DNA from: Vibrio taketomensis | GTDB taxonomy: Bacteria; Pseudomonadota; Gammaproteobacteria; Enterobacterales; Vibrionaceae | Reading direction: 5' to 3' | NCBI RefSeq assembly: GCF_009938165.1 | Contig: NZ_AP019649.1 | Span: forward strand, 2,480,001 to 2,544,000 | Length of the DNA: 64,000 bases | Shown here: piece after piece, positions 42,553 through 57,195 of the stretch | Numbering within the stretch: the first letter of the stretch is position 1 | Layout of the letters: each line of letters begins with the position of its first letter | Translations under genes and position numbers: made by a program | Notes under the pieces: model-generated | Told to the model about the DNA's origin: nothing | Seen by the model: the letters and a program-made list of their open reading frames with translations, nothing else | Databases searched by the model: none

Positions 42553-43599
42553 CTAAACATTGGCGACGTAACTCGGAAAATCGACTTGGCTCCAAAGCTG
42601 CTCTGTAAGGGTTTGTTTGTTATCCCAATCCCCTTTGAGAAGCCAATCTACGATAGCACTCGCAACATCCGGATAATGGACTTTCTCACCCGGATCCTCA
42701 TCTAACCAAGCTCTAACTTTAGACGCATCTAGGCTGTCCATTCCCGTCGCAAGCCCCAAATGCTCAAGCGTGGCCACATTAGACAACTGCTCAAACTGCC
42801 CAGCTAAAGGCTTTAATAACAGTTTTTTCCCTAGTGTTAAGGCTTCTGATGGTAATTCAAATCCGCCGTTGGCAATAATGCCTGCGCAGCGATTTAGGTG
42901 ATGATGAAAGCCATCCAAACTCAACGGGTAGAACTCTATATTGTCGACTTTTTGGTACTCGCTTATTTGCGGATGAAAGCAGACAAATGTCTGACGTGAA
43001 AAACGCATCACTAAATCAATAATGTCATCAATATTTTCAAACGGTAAATAGACCAAAATAAAAGACTCCGCTTCAACCTGCTCATTTTGGGTATGGACAA
43101 TCGGAGGTAAGATAGGTTGCTCAAAATGATACCAATGCAATCCAATATGATGTTCTGCTGGAGCAAAGGAGCGAATCAAAGCTTTATCAAAGCAACTCGC
43201 TCCTCGTAACGGAACTCGATACCGAAACGCATTTTGATGACTAATACTAACAATCGTTTTTTTCTGCTTTTTCGCCGCCCAAGCAGAAACAGGCTCGAAA
43301 TCATTTAGAACTAAATCGTAGTGTGATAAATCAAGCTGCTTTACCTCTCGGTAAAAATTGAACACGCTATTGTGTTGCAAAGTCTTAAGATAGCTGACGT
43401 GACCATTTTCAGTAATAAAGGTTAATCCACGTCGAACCTGATAGTCACCAAACTCACGCATAGAAAAGAACTTATCTTTGTCTCGCCCTGAGAACAGGAA
43501 ATCTACCTCAACTGACTTAACTTTGAAGGCTTCTGCCATAGCGCGAGCTCGCGCAATATGTCCATTACCCGTACCTTGAATACCGTATAGAATCTTCAT
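42553..43599 (-). CDS. MJ1255/VC2487-family glycosyltransferase
   Basis: 348 residues. The N-terminus KILYGIQGTGNGHIARARAM is the donor/acceptor loop of GT-B glycosyltransferases of the MJ1255/VC2487 family. The C-terminal part has GIIANGGFELPSEALTLGKKLLLKPLAGQFEQ, the nucleotide-sugar-binding region. The acceptor is unknown. It lies three bases after the stop of a PAP2 phosphatase gene and probably shares its operon, which suggests work on a membrane lipid or lipid-linked sugar; that is inference. Confidence 0.85.
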   Translation of the reverse strand: MKILYGIQGTGNGHIARARAMAEAFKVKSVEVDFLFSGRDKDKFFSMREFGDYQVRRGLTFITENGHVSYLKTLQHNSVFNFYREVKQLDLSHYDLVLNDFEPVSAWAAKKQKKTIVSISHQNAFRYRVPLRGASCFDKALIRSFAPAEHHIGLHWYHFEQPILPPIVHTQNEQVEAESFILVYLPFENIDDIIDLVMRFSRQTFVCFHPQISEYQKVDNIEFYPLSLDGFHHHLNRCAGIIANGGFELPSEALTLGKKLLLKPLAGQFEQLSNVATLEHLGLATGMDSLDASKVRAWLDEDPGEKVHYPDVASAIVDWLLKGDWDNKQTLTEQLWSQVDFPSYVANV

Positions 43600-43602
43600 C
43601 GC

Positions 43603-44129
43603 TTAACCTCCAAACCATTGCAGAGCAAAAGTCGCCGTTGCTATCCCTAAACACGCACCGAGTACCACATCAGAAAAGAAATGCACCCCGAGTAAAATTC
43701 GGGCAAAGGCAATCATACTGGCCCAGACAAAAGCAAAAGCGGCCAATTGGGGATAAAAGTGACTAAGTAAAATTGCGATAACAAATGCCGCCGCAGTATG
43801 TCCGGACGGTAAACTGTACTTATCTGAAGGGGTTATAAAAGCTGGGATTAACCCTGTAAGTTCATTTGGGCGGCGACGTTTAATGGTATTTTTTAGTAGC
43901 CAATAACACGGCAGTTCAATGACAAAAGCCAACAACCCCGACAGTAAAAGTAGCGTCCATGTTGACCATCAAGCCACAACGCCAGTACGCCTAACAGGAC
44001 ATACAAATGACCATCACCCGTATGTGAAATGGCTTTACTTAAACGTGATGCCAGATGACTATGCTTGTTTTGCAAACACATCAATGAAAACGCCAAATCA
44101 AATTTGGCAATTGGTTCAATCGCTCTCAT
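43603..44129 (-). pseudogene. PAP2-family membrane phosphatase, frameshifted
   Basis: The ATG at 44129 begins MRAIEPIAKFDLAFS. After GQHGRYF the frame must shift by one base, at the T4 run on the minus strand (43945-43948), to continue LLSGLLAFVIELPCYW. With one T added the protein has 175 residues and the full PAP2 signature: K-x6-RP in KNTIKRRRP, PSGHTAAAF, and R-x5-H-x3-D in RILLGVHFFSD, between membrane helices. Such enzymes remove phosphate from lipid phosphates such as undecaprenyl diphosphate or phosphatidic acid. It is paired with the glycosyltransferase downstream. As read it is split in two pieces. Confidence 0.85.
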
Positions 44130-44303
44130 TGCTCAATCCTTTTTGATTGCACTGTGACCACGTTAAAAGCTACGCATGACAGCCCCATGAAGTTTTGATT
44201 CTTTTCTTATGACAGGACACTCAGCTCAGATATCGAAATAATTGATGAAAAGATGCACTAATCGGAACAGTGGAAAAAATTTAACCAATTTTGCCTTTTG
44301 CGG

Positions 44304-44332
44304 TTGACTCATAAAGCTGAGTACGGTACTAA
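44304..44332 (+). promoter_or_regulatory. Promoter of the leu operon
   Basis: TTGACT (44304-44309), 17-base spacer, TACTAA (44327-44332). The transcript would start near 44339, about 47 bases before the leader peptide. Confidence 0.7.
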
Positions 44333-44385
44333 TTCTATTAACTTAAACATGTGGTCTCATTAACGCTCTTAGGAAGTAGTTAACA

Positions 44386-44448
44386 ATGACAATGAATTTC
44401 TCTATCCTGCTAAGCCTCCTCCTGATCGTGAACCAATCGCGCGGGTAG
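44386..44448 (+). CDS. leuL: leu operon leader peptide LeuL
   Basis: A 20-residue frame beginning ATG at 44386 with AGGAAG nine bases upstream. Codons 8-13 are CTG CTA AGC CTC CTC CTG, that is five leucines in six codons including rare ones. It is followed by an attenuator hairpin and leuA. Shortage of charged tRNA-Leu would stall the ribosome here and prevent termination. Confidence 0.92.
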   Translation: MTMNFSILLSLLLIVNQSRG

Positions 44449-44482
44449 GCTGTGGAAGAGAAATAACCACAACGGAATACAC

Positions 44483-44511
44483 AAAACCCGCATCGAGATG
44501 CGGGTTTTTTT
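44483..44511 (+). terminator. leu attenuator terminator
   Basis: AAACCCGCATC, loop GA, GATGCGGGTTT then T-run, 35 bases after the leader peptide stop and 72 before leuA. The segment GCGCGGGT at the end of leuL can pair with the ACCCGC of the terminator stem, offering an antiterminator form. Confidence 0.88.
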
Positions 44512-44582
44512 ATGTTCAATTACTGGAAGTAATCGTTTAAATCCCGCAACAAGCGGATAAACGGAGTAATAAGGAAGCAACT

Positions 44583-46130
44583 ATGAACGATCAGGTCATT
44601 ATTTTCGACACCACGCTACGAGATGGCGAACAGGCATTATCAGCCAGTTTAACAGTCAAAGAGAAACTGCAAATTGCGTATGCTTTAGAACGTCTCGGTG
44701 TTGATGTAATTGAGGCTGGTTTTCCGGTTTCTTCCCCTGGTGATTTTGAATCCGTACAAACCATCGCTCGCAATATCAAAAATAGCCGTGTATGTGCCCT
44801 TTCGCGTGCCGTTGCTAAAGATATCGATGCAGCAGCAGAAGCACTAAAAGTAGCCGATGCCTTTCGTATTCATACCTTTATTTCCACCTCAACTGTCCAT
44901 GTACAAGACAAACTGCGCCGCAGTTATGACGATGTGGTAGAGATGGGAGTGAAAGCGGTTAAACATGCTCGCCAATACACAGATGACGTTGAATTTTCTT
45001 GTGAAGATGCAGGGCGTACACCCATCGACAACTTGTGTCGTATGGTCGAAGCGGCAATCAATGCGGGAGCAACAACCGTCAATATTCCTGATACTGTCGG
45101 CTACACTGTGCCGAACGAATTTGGCGGCATTATTGAGACCCTATTTAACCGCGTACCAAACATAGATAAAGCAATCATCTCAGTGCACTGCCACGATGAC
45201 TTAGGTATGTCAGTAGCAAACTCAATCGCAGCAGTTCAAGCCGGCGCCCGCCAGATTGAAGGCACAATCAATGGTATCGGTGAGCGCGCAGGTAACTGTT
45301 CGCTTGAAGAAATCGCCATGATCATCAAAACCCGTCAAGAGCTACTTGGTGTCCGTACTGGCCTAAAACATGATGAAATTCATCGTACCAGCAAACTGGT
45401 TAGCCAACTATGCAACATGCCAATCCAGAGCAACAAAGCGATTGTTGGAGCCAACGCTTTTAGCCACTCTTCAGGTATTCACCAAGACGGAATGCTAAAG
45501 AACAAAAATACCTATGAAATCATGACTCCAGAGTCAATTGGTCTTAAGAATCAAGCCTTGAATCTGACCTCACGCAGCGGCCGTGCGGCAGTAAAAAGTC
45601 ATATGGACTCAATGGGGTATAAAGAAGAAGAATACAATCTTGATGCTTTGTACGAAGACTTCCTAAAACTTGCTGACCGTAAAGGTCAAGTCTTTGATTA
45701 CGACCTTGAAGCTTTGATGCACTTCTCTAACTTGCGTGAAGAAGATGACTTCTACAAGTTGAACTACCTAAGTGTGCAATCAGGCAGTGTCATGGCAACA
45801 ACTAGCATCAAGATTCTTTGTGGTGATACCGAAAAATGTGAAGCGGCTGTAGGTAATGGCCCGGTAGATGCACTTTACCAATGTATTTATCGCGTCACGG
45901 GTTACGATATTGTGCTGGATAAATTCGACCTAACAGCAAAAGGTGAAGGCGAAGATGGACTTGGCCAAGCCGATATCATCGCTAACTACAAAGGACGCAA
46001 ATATCACGGGACGGGCGTATCAACCGATATTGTTGAAGCATCAGGCCAAGCGCTACTGCACGTAATCAATAGTATTCACCGCGCCGATGAAATTGAGCAG
46101 ATGAAGCAGAAAAAACTGGCTAGCGTATAG
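44583..46130 (+). CDS. leuA: 2-isopropylmalate synthase
   Basis: 515 residues. The N-terminal TIM barrel has [17 protein letters not shown] (about 7-23) and the metal-binding HCHDDLGM (about 202). The C-terminal regulatory domain (about 390-510) binds leucine. It condenses acetyl-CoA and 2-oxoisovalerate, the first step of leucine synthesis. AAGGAAG lies just before the ATG. First structural gene of leuABCD. Confidence 0.98.
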   Translation: MNDQVIIFDTTLRDGEQALSASLTVKEKLQIAYALERLGVDVIEAGFPVSSPGDFESVQTIARNIKNSRVCALSRAVAKDIDAAAEALKVADAFRIHTFISTSTVHVQDKLRRSYDDVVEMGVKAVKHARQYTDDVEFSCEDAGRTPIDNLCRMVEAAINAGATTVNIPDTVGYTVPNEFGGIIETLFNRVPNIDKAIISVHCHDDLGMSVANSIAAVQAGARQIEGTINGIGERAGNCSLEEIAMIIKTRQELLGVRTGLKHDEIHRTSKLVSQLCNMPIQSNKAIVGANAFSHSSGIHQDGMLKNKNTYEIMTPESIGLKNQALNLTSRSGRAAVKSHMDSMGYKEEEYNLDALYEDFLKLADRKGQVFDYDLEALMHFSNLREEDDFYKLNYLSVQSGSVMATTSIKILCGDTEKCEAAVGNGPVDALYQCIYRVTGYDIVLDKFDLTAKGEGEDGLGQADIIANYKGRKYHGTGVSTDIVEASGQALLHVINSIHRADEIEQMKQKKLASV

Positions 46131-46138
46131 GATGACAC

Positions 46139-46165
46139 GCCACTGCCAAACCTAACAGCAGTGGC
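46139..46165 (+). other. Intercistronic hairpin between leuA and leuB
   Basis: GCCACTGC/GCAGTGGC with an 11-base loop, no T-tract after it. Possibly an mRNA-stability element; not a terminator. Confidence 0.5.
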
Positions 46166-46201
46166 AAAAATTACAGCAACACAACGCGATATAATACTTA
46201 A

Positions 46202-47302
<1,101 letters not shown>

Positions 47303-47325
47303 AAATTACACGGAAGTAAAAGAGT

Positions 47326-48726
47326 ATGGGCAAAACGCTATACCAAAAAGTCTACGACGCACACGTTGCCGTCGCAGCCGAGGGTGAAAACCCAATTTTG
47401 TATATTGACCGACACTTAGTCCACGAGGTGACCTCTCCACAAGCCTTCGATGGTCTACGTGAAAAGGGTCGAAAAGTACGTCAGGTGAATAAAACCTTTG
47501 CGACGATGGATCACAACGTCTCCACCACGACCAAAGACATTAATGCGTCCGGTGAGATGGCACGTATCCAAATGGAAACGCTATCGGAAAACTGTAAAGA
47601 GTTTGGCGTCACTCTTTACGACATCAACCACAAATATCAAGGCATCGTACATGTCATGGGCCCTGAGCTCGGGATTACTCTTCCAGGTATGACGATTGTT
47701 TGCGGTGACTCACACACAGCCACACATGGTGCTTTTGGTTCACTGGCGTTTGGGATCGGTACATCAGAAGTAGAACATGTATTAGCAACTCAAACATTAA
47801 AACAAGCGCGCGCCAAAACTATGAAAATTGAGGTGCAAGGCAGAGTTGCGCCTGGCATCACAGCTAAAGATATTGTGCTGGCAATCATAGGCAAAACAAC
47901 TGCCGCTGGCGGTACCGGTTATGTGGTGGAGTTTTGTGGTGAAGCCATTCGCGATCTCACCATGGAAGGTCGCATGACCGTCTGTAACATGGCAATCGAA
48001 TTAGGTGCGAAAGCCGGTTTGATTGCACCTGATGAAACTACTTTCGAGTATGTGAAAGGACGTAAATTTGCCCCGCAGGGTGCTGATTGGGATGCAGCTG
48101 TAGAATACTGGAAAACGCTACGTACAGATGACGACGCAGTATTTGATGCAGTGGTGACCTTGCAAGCAGCAGACATCAAACCGCAAGTGACTTGGGGCAC
48201 CAATCCTGGTCAAGTGATTGCGGTCGATGCGCCAATTCCAGCGCCAACTAGCTTTAGCGATCCAGTAGAGAAATCATCAGCAGAAAAAGCACTGGCATAT
48301 ATGGGCTTAGAAGCAGGTAAATCACTCTCTGACTACTCGGTGGATAAAGTATTTGTAGGCTCTTGCACCAATTCACGTATTGAAGATATGCGTGCAGCAG
48401 CTGCAGTAGCAAAAGGGCGTAAAGTAGCCTCACACGTTCAAGCACTTATCGTTCCTGGCTCAGAACAAGTTAAAGCTCAGGCCGAAGCGGAAGGCTTAGA
48501 TACCATATTTAAAGAGGCCGGATTTGAGTGGCGCCTACCAGGCTGTTCAATGTGCTTGGCGATGAACAATGACCGTTTAGGTCCACAAGAACGCTGTGCA
48601 TCAACATCAAACCGTAACTTTGAAGGACGCCAAGGACGTGATGGACGCACGCACCTAGTTAGCCCAGCCATGGCAGCTGCTGCTGCGATTGCAGGGCGTT
48701 TTGTCGATATTCGTGAGTTGGATTAA
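47326..48726 (+). CDS. leuC: 3-isopropylmalate dehydratase large subunit
   Basis: 466 residues, aconitase family. Cluster-ligand cysteines are in [13 protein letters not shown] (about 345) and GCSMC (about 408-411). The N-terminus [16 protein letters not shown] and DHNVSTT are typical. With LeuD it isomerises 2- to 3-isopropylmalate. 23 bases after leuB. Confidence 0.98.
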   Translation: MGKTLYQKVYDAHVAVAAEGENPILYIDRHLVHEVTSPQAFDGLREKGRKVRQVNKTFATMDHNVSTTTKDINASGEMARIQMETLSENCKEFGVTLYDINHKYQGIVHVMGPELGITLPGMTIVCGDSHTATHGAFGSLAFGIGTSEVEHVLATQTLKQARAKTMKIEVQGRVAPGITAKDIVLAIIGKTTAAGGTGYVVEFCGEAIRDLTMEGRMTVCNMAIELGAKAGLIAPDETTFEYVKGRKFAPQGADWDAAVEYWKTLRTDDDAVFDAVVTLQAADIKPQVTWGTNPGQVIAVDAPIPAPTSFSDPVEKSSAEKALAYMGLEAGKSLSDYSVDKVFVGSCTNSRIEDMRAAAAVAKGRKVASHVQALIVPGSEQVKAQAEAEGLDTIFKEAGFEWRLPGCSMCLAMNNDRLGPQERCASTSNRNFEGRQGRDGRTHLVSPAMAAAAAIAGRFVDIRELD

Positions 48727-48738
48727 GGAGAATCAAAC

Positions 48739-49341
48739 ATGTCAGGTTTTAAACAACATACTGGTTTGGTTGTTCCTTTGGATGCAGCCAACGTTGATAC
48801 CGATGCCATCATTCCTAAACAGTTTCTACAAAAAGTATCGCGTTTAGGTTTTGGTAAGCACTTGTTCCATGATTGGCGTTTTCTCGATGATGCGGGTCAG
48901 CAGCCTAACCCTGAGTTTGTAATGAATGCCGCACGTTATCAAGGCGCTTCAATTCTACTCGCTCGTGAAAACTTCGGTTGTGGTTCATCTCGTGAACATG
49001 CACCGTGGGCGCTAGCGGATTACGGTATCAAAGCGATGATTGCACCAAGTTTTGCCGACATTTTCTATGGCAACTCAATCAATAACCAAATGGTGCCAGT
49101 ACGTCTAACCGAACAGGAAGTCGATGAAATATTCCTATTTGTTGAAGCAAACCAAGGGGCGCAAGTGGAAGTCGATCTTGAAGCCAATGTGGTGAGAGCA
49201 AATGGTAAAGAATACCGCTTTGAAATCGATAGTTTCCGCCGCCATTGCTTACTGAACGGTTTGGATAATATTGGTCTGACGCTACAACACGAAGATAAGA
49301 TTGCTGAGTACGAAAGTAAGATTCCAAGCTTCTTAGCTTAA
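48739..49341 (+). CDS. leuD: 3-isopropylmalate dehydratase small subunit
   Basis: 200 residues, the swivelling aconitase domain, with [11 protein letters not shown] (about 21-31) and [15 protein letters not shown] (about 78-92). 12 bases after leuC with AAGGAGA upstream; last gene of the operon, followed by a terminator. Confidence 0.98.
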   Translation: MSGFKQHTGLVVPLDAANVDTDAIIPKQFLQKVSRLGFGKHLFHDWRFLDDAGQQPNPEFVMNAARYQGASILLARENFGCGSSREHAPWALADYGIKAMIAPSFADIFYGNSINNQMVPVRLTEQEVDEIFLFVEANQGAQVEVDLEANVVRANGKEYRFEIDSFRRHCLLNGLDNIGLTLQHEDKIAEYESKIPSFLA

Positions 49342-49350
49342 CGAATCAAT

Positions 49351-49382
49351 AATAAGGGTTGGTATTTACCAGCCCTTATTTA
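49351..49382 (+). terminator. Intrinsic terminator of leuABCD
   Basis: AATAAGGG, inner GG, loop, inner CC, CCCTTATT then TTATTTT. Confidence 0.75.
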
Positions 49383-49451
49383 TTTTCCGTGAAAGCTTTT
49401 TCCTTTCAACCTGGTCCATCTTATGACTTATCAATCACTTCGAGTTCGCCT

Positions 49452-50234
49452 ATGAAAAAGTTGGTCATATTAAGCCTCAGCTTATTCTCCCTCCCTCTCT
49501 ATGCTGCACCAGAAGCTAATCTTTGGAGTTACTGGCAACAAAGTAACGAAAACAATAACGCCGAAATATCACATCAAGCATGGCAAGAGATACTCACTCA
49601 ATATGTTTCCAGTCAGGGTGAAAATAATTTGTTTGCTTACCGAGTGGTCACCACACAAGATAGTGATAAGCTCGATGACTATCTAACCAAAATGGCAAGT
49701 ATCGACCCACGTCAGTACTCGAAAGATGAACAGTACGCTTATTGGGTTAACCTTTATAATGCGCTGACGGTAGATATTATCTTAGAAGAGTACCCGGTTA
49801 GCTCTATCACCAAACTAGGCGGTTTATTTAGCTTTGGGCCATGGGATGAAGAGGTGATTACCATCAATGGCAAACACGTTACCCTCAATGATATTGAGCA
49901 TCGAATTTTACGTCCTATCTGGCAAGATCCTCGCACTCATTACGCTGTGAATTGCGCCAGCCTCGGATGCCCTAATCTACAACAACAAGCTTTTACAGCA
50001 AAGAATACTGAGCAATTATTGGAGAAGGCGGCGATAGGTTTTATCAATAGCAACAAAGGCGCGCAGATTAAAGGCAACACATTGGTTGTCTCTTCTATTT
50101 ACGATTGGTTTGGTGAGGACTTTTCCGTTGATGGAGGTGTGAGAGCACATCTAAATAAATATCGCCCACAGCTAAAAAGTGCACCAAGCAAAGTTGACTA
50201 TGAGTATGACTGGTCACTTAACGAAAAACGTTAA
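49452..50234 (+). CDS. DUF547 protein, exported
   Basis: 260 residues from the ATG at 49452, which opens a signal peptide (MKKLVILSLSLFSLPLYA, cut after YAA-like site near 18). The open frame extends 31 codons upstream but without a leader. The DUF547 core is clear: YWVNLYNALTVDIIL (about 98-112) and HYAVNCASLGCPNL (about 163-176), with two nearby cysteines. The function of DUF547 is unknown; the secreted form and the Cys-x4-Cys suggest a periplasmic domain. It ends just before the rRNA operon terminator. Confidence 0.88.
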   Translation: MKKLVILSLSLFSLPLYAAPEANLWSYWQQSNENNNAEISHQAWQEILTQYVSSQGENNLFAYRVVTTQDSDKLDDYLTKMASIDPRQYSKDEQYAYWVNLYNALTVDIILEEYPVSSITKLGGLFSFGPWDEEVITINGKHVTLNDIEHRILRPIWQDPRTHYAVNCASLGCPNLQQQAFTAKNTEQLLEKAAIGFINSNKGAQIKGNTLVVSSIYDWFGEDFSVDGGVRAHLNKYRPQLKSAPSKVDYEYDWSLNEKR

Positions 50235-50249
50235 CCGCTGAAACGAAAA

Positions 50250-50272
50250 GCCCCGACCAAAAGGTCAGGGCT
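50250..50272 (-). terminator. Distal terminator of the rRNA operon
   Basis: On the minus strand AGCCCTGACC, loop, GGTCGGGGCT then TTTTCGTTT, ten bases after the 5S gene. It also faces the DUF547 gene on the plus strand. Confidence 0.8.
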
Positions 50273-50281
50273 CTGAAATAT

Positions 50282-50399
50282 TACCTGGCGATGTCCTACT
50301 CTCACATGGGGAAGCCCCACACTACCATCGGCGCTACTTCGTTTCACTTCTGAGTTCGGCATGGAATCAGGTGGGTCCAAAGCGCTATGGTCGCCAAGA
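50282..50399 (-). rRNA. rrf: 5S ribosomal RNA (intact copy)
   Basis: About 118 bases. The ends pair (CTTGGCGACC with the complementary CGCCAGG). The core ATGCCGAACTCAGAAGTGAAACG, shown here in part, and GATGGTAGTGTGGGG are the standard 5S segments. Last gene of the operon, after tRNA-Thr. Confidence 0.95.
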
Positions 50400-50416
50400 A
50401 AATTCTTTTATTTAGA

Positions 50417-50492
<76 letters not shown>

Positions 50493-50518
50493 ACACAAAA
50501 TCTGTGTCCTAGGAGACT

Positions 50519-50550
50519 AAAAAAGCCCGTTCTGCAAACGGGCTCTTTTA
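50519..50550 (-). terminator. Internal intrinsic terminator within the rRNA operon
   Basis: On the minus strand GAGCCCGTT, loop TGCA-like, AACGGGCT then T5. It lies between the decayed 5S copy and tRNA-Thr, so tRNA-Thr and the intact 5S are downstream of a terminator. Confidence 0.75.
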
Positions 50551-50582
50551 ACTATTGCTTTCACCTAAAATAAACTGAAGAC

Positions 50583-50648
50583 ATACCATCGGCGCTAATT
50601 CGTTTCACTTCTGAGTTGCACTGGGTCCAAATCGCTATCGGCAAATTC
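50583..50648 (-). pseudogene. 5S rRNA remnant
   Basis: The plus-strand text ACCATCGGCGCTAATTCG, TTTCACTTCTGAGTT, GGGTCCAAATCGCTAT matches the middle and 5' part of the intact 5S copy. The 3' half (about 50 bases) and several internal bases are gone. It lies directly downstream of 23S, where the first 5S gene of the operon should be. Confidence 0.85.
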
Positions 50649-50726
50649 TTTAATTCGGAAAGCTGTTTTCAGTTCTTACACATTCAATGTTCTAGTTTGA
50701 GTCCATCAAAACCCTTGGGTGTTGTA

Positions 50727-53562
<2,836 letters not shown>

Positions 53563-53751
53563 ATACAACCCGAAGGAGTTTCGAGTTGATAATCAAATCA
53601 CCAAAGTTGTCTGCAATTTTTATACATGATGCAGACTCGATTTTGCGGACTCAAATTCCAAGAACACTTGAATGTTTTTAGTTGTATTCATAAATGAATA
53701 CTTTGAGAACTTTACAAACAACAATAAATTGTTGTTTTGTCAGCTTTCAAA

Positions 53752-53764
53752 TTGTTAAAGAGCT
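53752..53764 (-). promoter_or_regulatory. boxA antitermination site before 23S
   Basis: GCTCTTTAACAA on the minus strand, in the tRNA-Ala to 23S spacer; same sequence as the leader boxA. Confidence 0.75.
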
Positions 53765-53829
53765 TGATTTCTTTCGAAACCATTTTTAAAACACTCAACT
53801 TTCTATTCAAAAGTAAATGCGCTTAAAGA

Positions 53830-53905
53830 TGGTGGAGCTATGCGGGATCGAACCGCAGACCTCCTGCGTGCAAGGCAGGCGCTCTCCCAGCTGAGCTATA
53901 GCCCC
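53830..53905 (-). tRNA. tRNA-Ala (anticodon TGC)
   Basis: 76 bases with encoded CCA. Acceptor GGGGCTA with TAGCTCC, anticodon loop CTTGCAC, T-arm GTTCGATCC. In the 16S-23S spacer after tRNA-Ile. Confidence 0.96.
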
Positions 53906-53947
53906 ATCTTGTTGATACTGTGTGCCAATCTTCTTGGGAAGGAAGAT

Positions 53948-54024
53948 TGGTGGGTCTGAGTGGACTCGAACCACCGACCTCTCGCTTATCAGGCGAACGC
54001 TCTAACCACCTGAGCTACAGACCC
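53948..54024 (-). tRNA. tRNA-Ile (anticodon GAT)
   Basis: 77 bases with encoded CCA. Acceptor GGGTCTG/CAGACCC, anticodon loop CTGATAA, T-arm GTTCGAGTC. First spacer tRNA after 16S. Confidence 0.96.
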
Positions 54025-54088
54025 AGTATCGTCTCTAAACTTTATAAACCATCAATCTGTGTGAACACTCATCGCAATAATCATCGTA

Positions 54089-55625
<1,537 letters not shown>

Positions 55626-55793
55626 AAGATTTTGTGACTCAATGAATACTGATTACATTACAAAGTAATGTTGAATTGACTGTGCCGATACTAAGTATCG
55701 AATTGGTCACTCAGTTCATTGAAATCAATTTGAAGCCTAAGCTTCTAATTGGATTATCATCAACGAGTGCCCACACAGATTGATAGGTTTATA

Positions 55794-55805
55794 TTGTTAA
55801 AGAGC
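55794..55805 (-). promoter_or_regulatory. boxA antitermination site in the rRNA leader
   Basis: GCTCTTTAACAA on the minus strand about 170 bases before 16S; binds the NusB/NusE antitermination complex by family knowledge. Confidence 0.75.
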
Positions 55806-55955
55806 TTTGCTTTAAGTCTTTCTCTCAAAGCGGAGGTGAATTCTAACGAGATAATTGAAAGAGTCAAACACTTTTTTCAATTAATTTTCTCAGAAGTTTC
55901 AACCTCTCTGACTAACGCTGAAGCCTTGTGGCGTATGCCGTGTCAGTGGAAGCGC

Positions 55956-55983
55956 ATTATAGGGAGATGAATTTTATTGGCAA
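55956..55983 (-). promoter_or_regulatory. rRNA operon P1-type promoter
   Basis: On the minus strand TTGCCA (55983-55978), 16-base spacer, TATAAT (55961-55956), then a GCGC discriminator, which is the hallmark of growth-rate and ppGpp-controlled rrn P1 promoters. An A/T-rich stretch upstream (55984-56012) fits an UP element. Confidence 0.85.
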
Positions 55984-56226
55984 CCCTAAAATCCAACTTT
56001 TTAATAAAAAAACGCTCAAGCGAACAACTATCACTCAAACCGATTATTAAACGCACTTTTAAGCCTAATTTTTCATCACAAACAGCTTTCATCATGAGAT
56101 AAATGAGGCATTGTTCACGACATTCTTATAACTACCTAGTGCCTCGCTCTGAAAGTCGACTGCTATCATTACTTTCTATATGCCTTATTCTAAATCTGGT
56201 AAGCATGACTAGAATAGAAAATGATT
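55984..56226. other. Region upstream of the rRNA promoter
   Basis: About 240 AT-rich bases between the rRNA promoter and the GntR gene stop. Apart from the UP-like tract there is no coding frame or clear hairpin. Fis sites are likely by analogy but were not identified. Confidence 0.4.
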
Positions 56227-56961
56227 TTACCGGGTAGCTTCAAGAGTAAAGGTATAGTGCTCTTGATTGTAATAGACATCGGACACTTCAAACGGCATGC
56301 CTGACTCTAAACGAGCAATGCTATGAGCACACAGTACTGGCTCATCTCTTTTTAACCCTAAATGCATACGAACTTCTTCAGCCGGCAGCTCCGCTCGAAT
56401 TCGCTTTTTACTGCCTCCAACCTTTTGTCCTTTATCGACCAAATAACGATATTTTGATCCATTGAGATGGTGCTCTTGCAAATCACCAAACATGGGTTCA
56501 GCTAGCATATAAGTCGATTCGAATACAAATGGAATGTCACCCACTAGTCGTAAACGCTTCATAAACCAGACGGAACTACCAGGCTCAAGACCAAGCTCTT
56601 CAACCACATGTTCCGGTGCCGCTACTTTTTCTAAATGCAAAAGCTTGTTACTGATCGGCGAGTTAAGGCTAATCGCCACTTCACTAGAAGTTAAATGCTG
56701 ATCTAATGGCAGGGCTATTTTAAGTTCTTGCATTGGCTGGCAAATAAATGTTCCACGACCACGCTGTCTTTCCACCACACCTTGACGTACCAAATAGTCC
56801 ACCGCTTTACGCGCTGTCATCCGAGACACTTGATATTGCTCGGCAAGCAAAGTTTCAGACGGTATTGAATCACCCGGATGCAATACACCACTTTCTATTT
56901 GCTCAGTCAAAATGCGTTCTATTTGTAGATAGATAGGAACGTGAGATTCTTTGTCTATCAT
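56227..56961 (-). CDS. GntR/HutC-family transcriptional regulator of the sugar locus
   Basis: 244 residues. N-terminal winged helix-turn-helix (about 8-75: IPSETLLAEQYQVSRMTARKAVDYLVRQGVVERQRGRGTF in short) and a C-terminal UTRA ligand-binding domain (about 95-240, with YRYLVDKG and EPVLCAHSIARLESGMPFEVSDVYY). It is divergent from a PTS transporter and 6-phospho-glucosidase, so it is probably their repressor, released by a phosphosugar. Two GTTGTATAG-type operators lie in the intergenic space. Confidence 0.9.
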   Translation of the reverse strand: MIDKESHVPIYLQIERILTEQIESGVLHPGDSIPSETLLAEQYQVSRMTARKAVDYLVRQGVVERQRGRGTFICQPMQELKIALPLDQHLTSSEVAISLNSPISNKLLHLEKVAAPEHVVEELGLEPGSSVWFMKRLRLVGDIPFVFESTYMLAEPMFGDLQEHHLNGSKYRYLVDKGQKVGGSKKRIRAELPAEEVRMHLGLKRDEPVLCAHSIARLESGMPFEVSDVYYNQEHYTFTLEATR

Positions 56962-57011
56962 GCCTAACCCCTTGTTTGAAGATCACTTATCGTAACCGTC
57001 AATAATTGAAT

Positions 57012-57027
57012 ACACAACTATACAACC
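57012..57027. promoter_or_regulatory. Putative GntR operator, proximal to the regulator gene
   Basis: CTATACAAC (57018-57026), the reverse complement of the GTTGTATAG half of the second operator at 57121, within ACACAACTATACAACC. Suggests autoregulation. Confidence 0.5.
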
Positions 57028-57092
57028 CTGTTTGAACGCTGAATTATTGCCCCTTTAAACAAATATCGAGCCACTTTGCTCAGCCTATAGCT

Positions 57093-57110
57093 TAGTGATT
57101 AAACTCACAC
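57093..57110. promoter_or_regulatory. Putative CRP site upstream of the PTS gene
   Basis: AGTGA-TTAAAC-TCACA (57094-57109) matches TGTGA-N6-TCACA with one mismatch. It lies about 40-45 bases before a TATACT box at 57135-57140, a usual activating position. Confidence 0.6.
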
Positions 57111-57120
57111 TAACGAATAA

Positions 57121-57134
57121 GTTGTATAGACAAC
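57121..57134. promoter_or_regulatory. Putative GntR operator at the PTS promoter
   Basis: Palindrome GTTGT-ATAG-ACAAC, of the HutC-type operator form, immediately before the TATACT box, so binding would block the promoter. Confidence 0.6.
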
Positions 57135-57195
57135 TATACTTTAAAGCGATTTAATCAGCGCCATAATAAAAATGATGATATGGAGATATCACTGG

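Noticed and set aside
55749..55970. 73-codon open frame in the rRNA leader
   Set aside because: It overlaps boxA and the rRNA promoter on the opposite strand and has no coding character.
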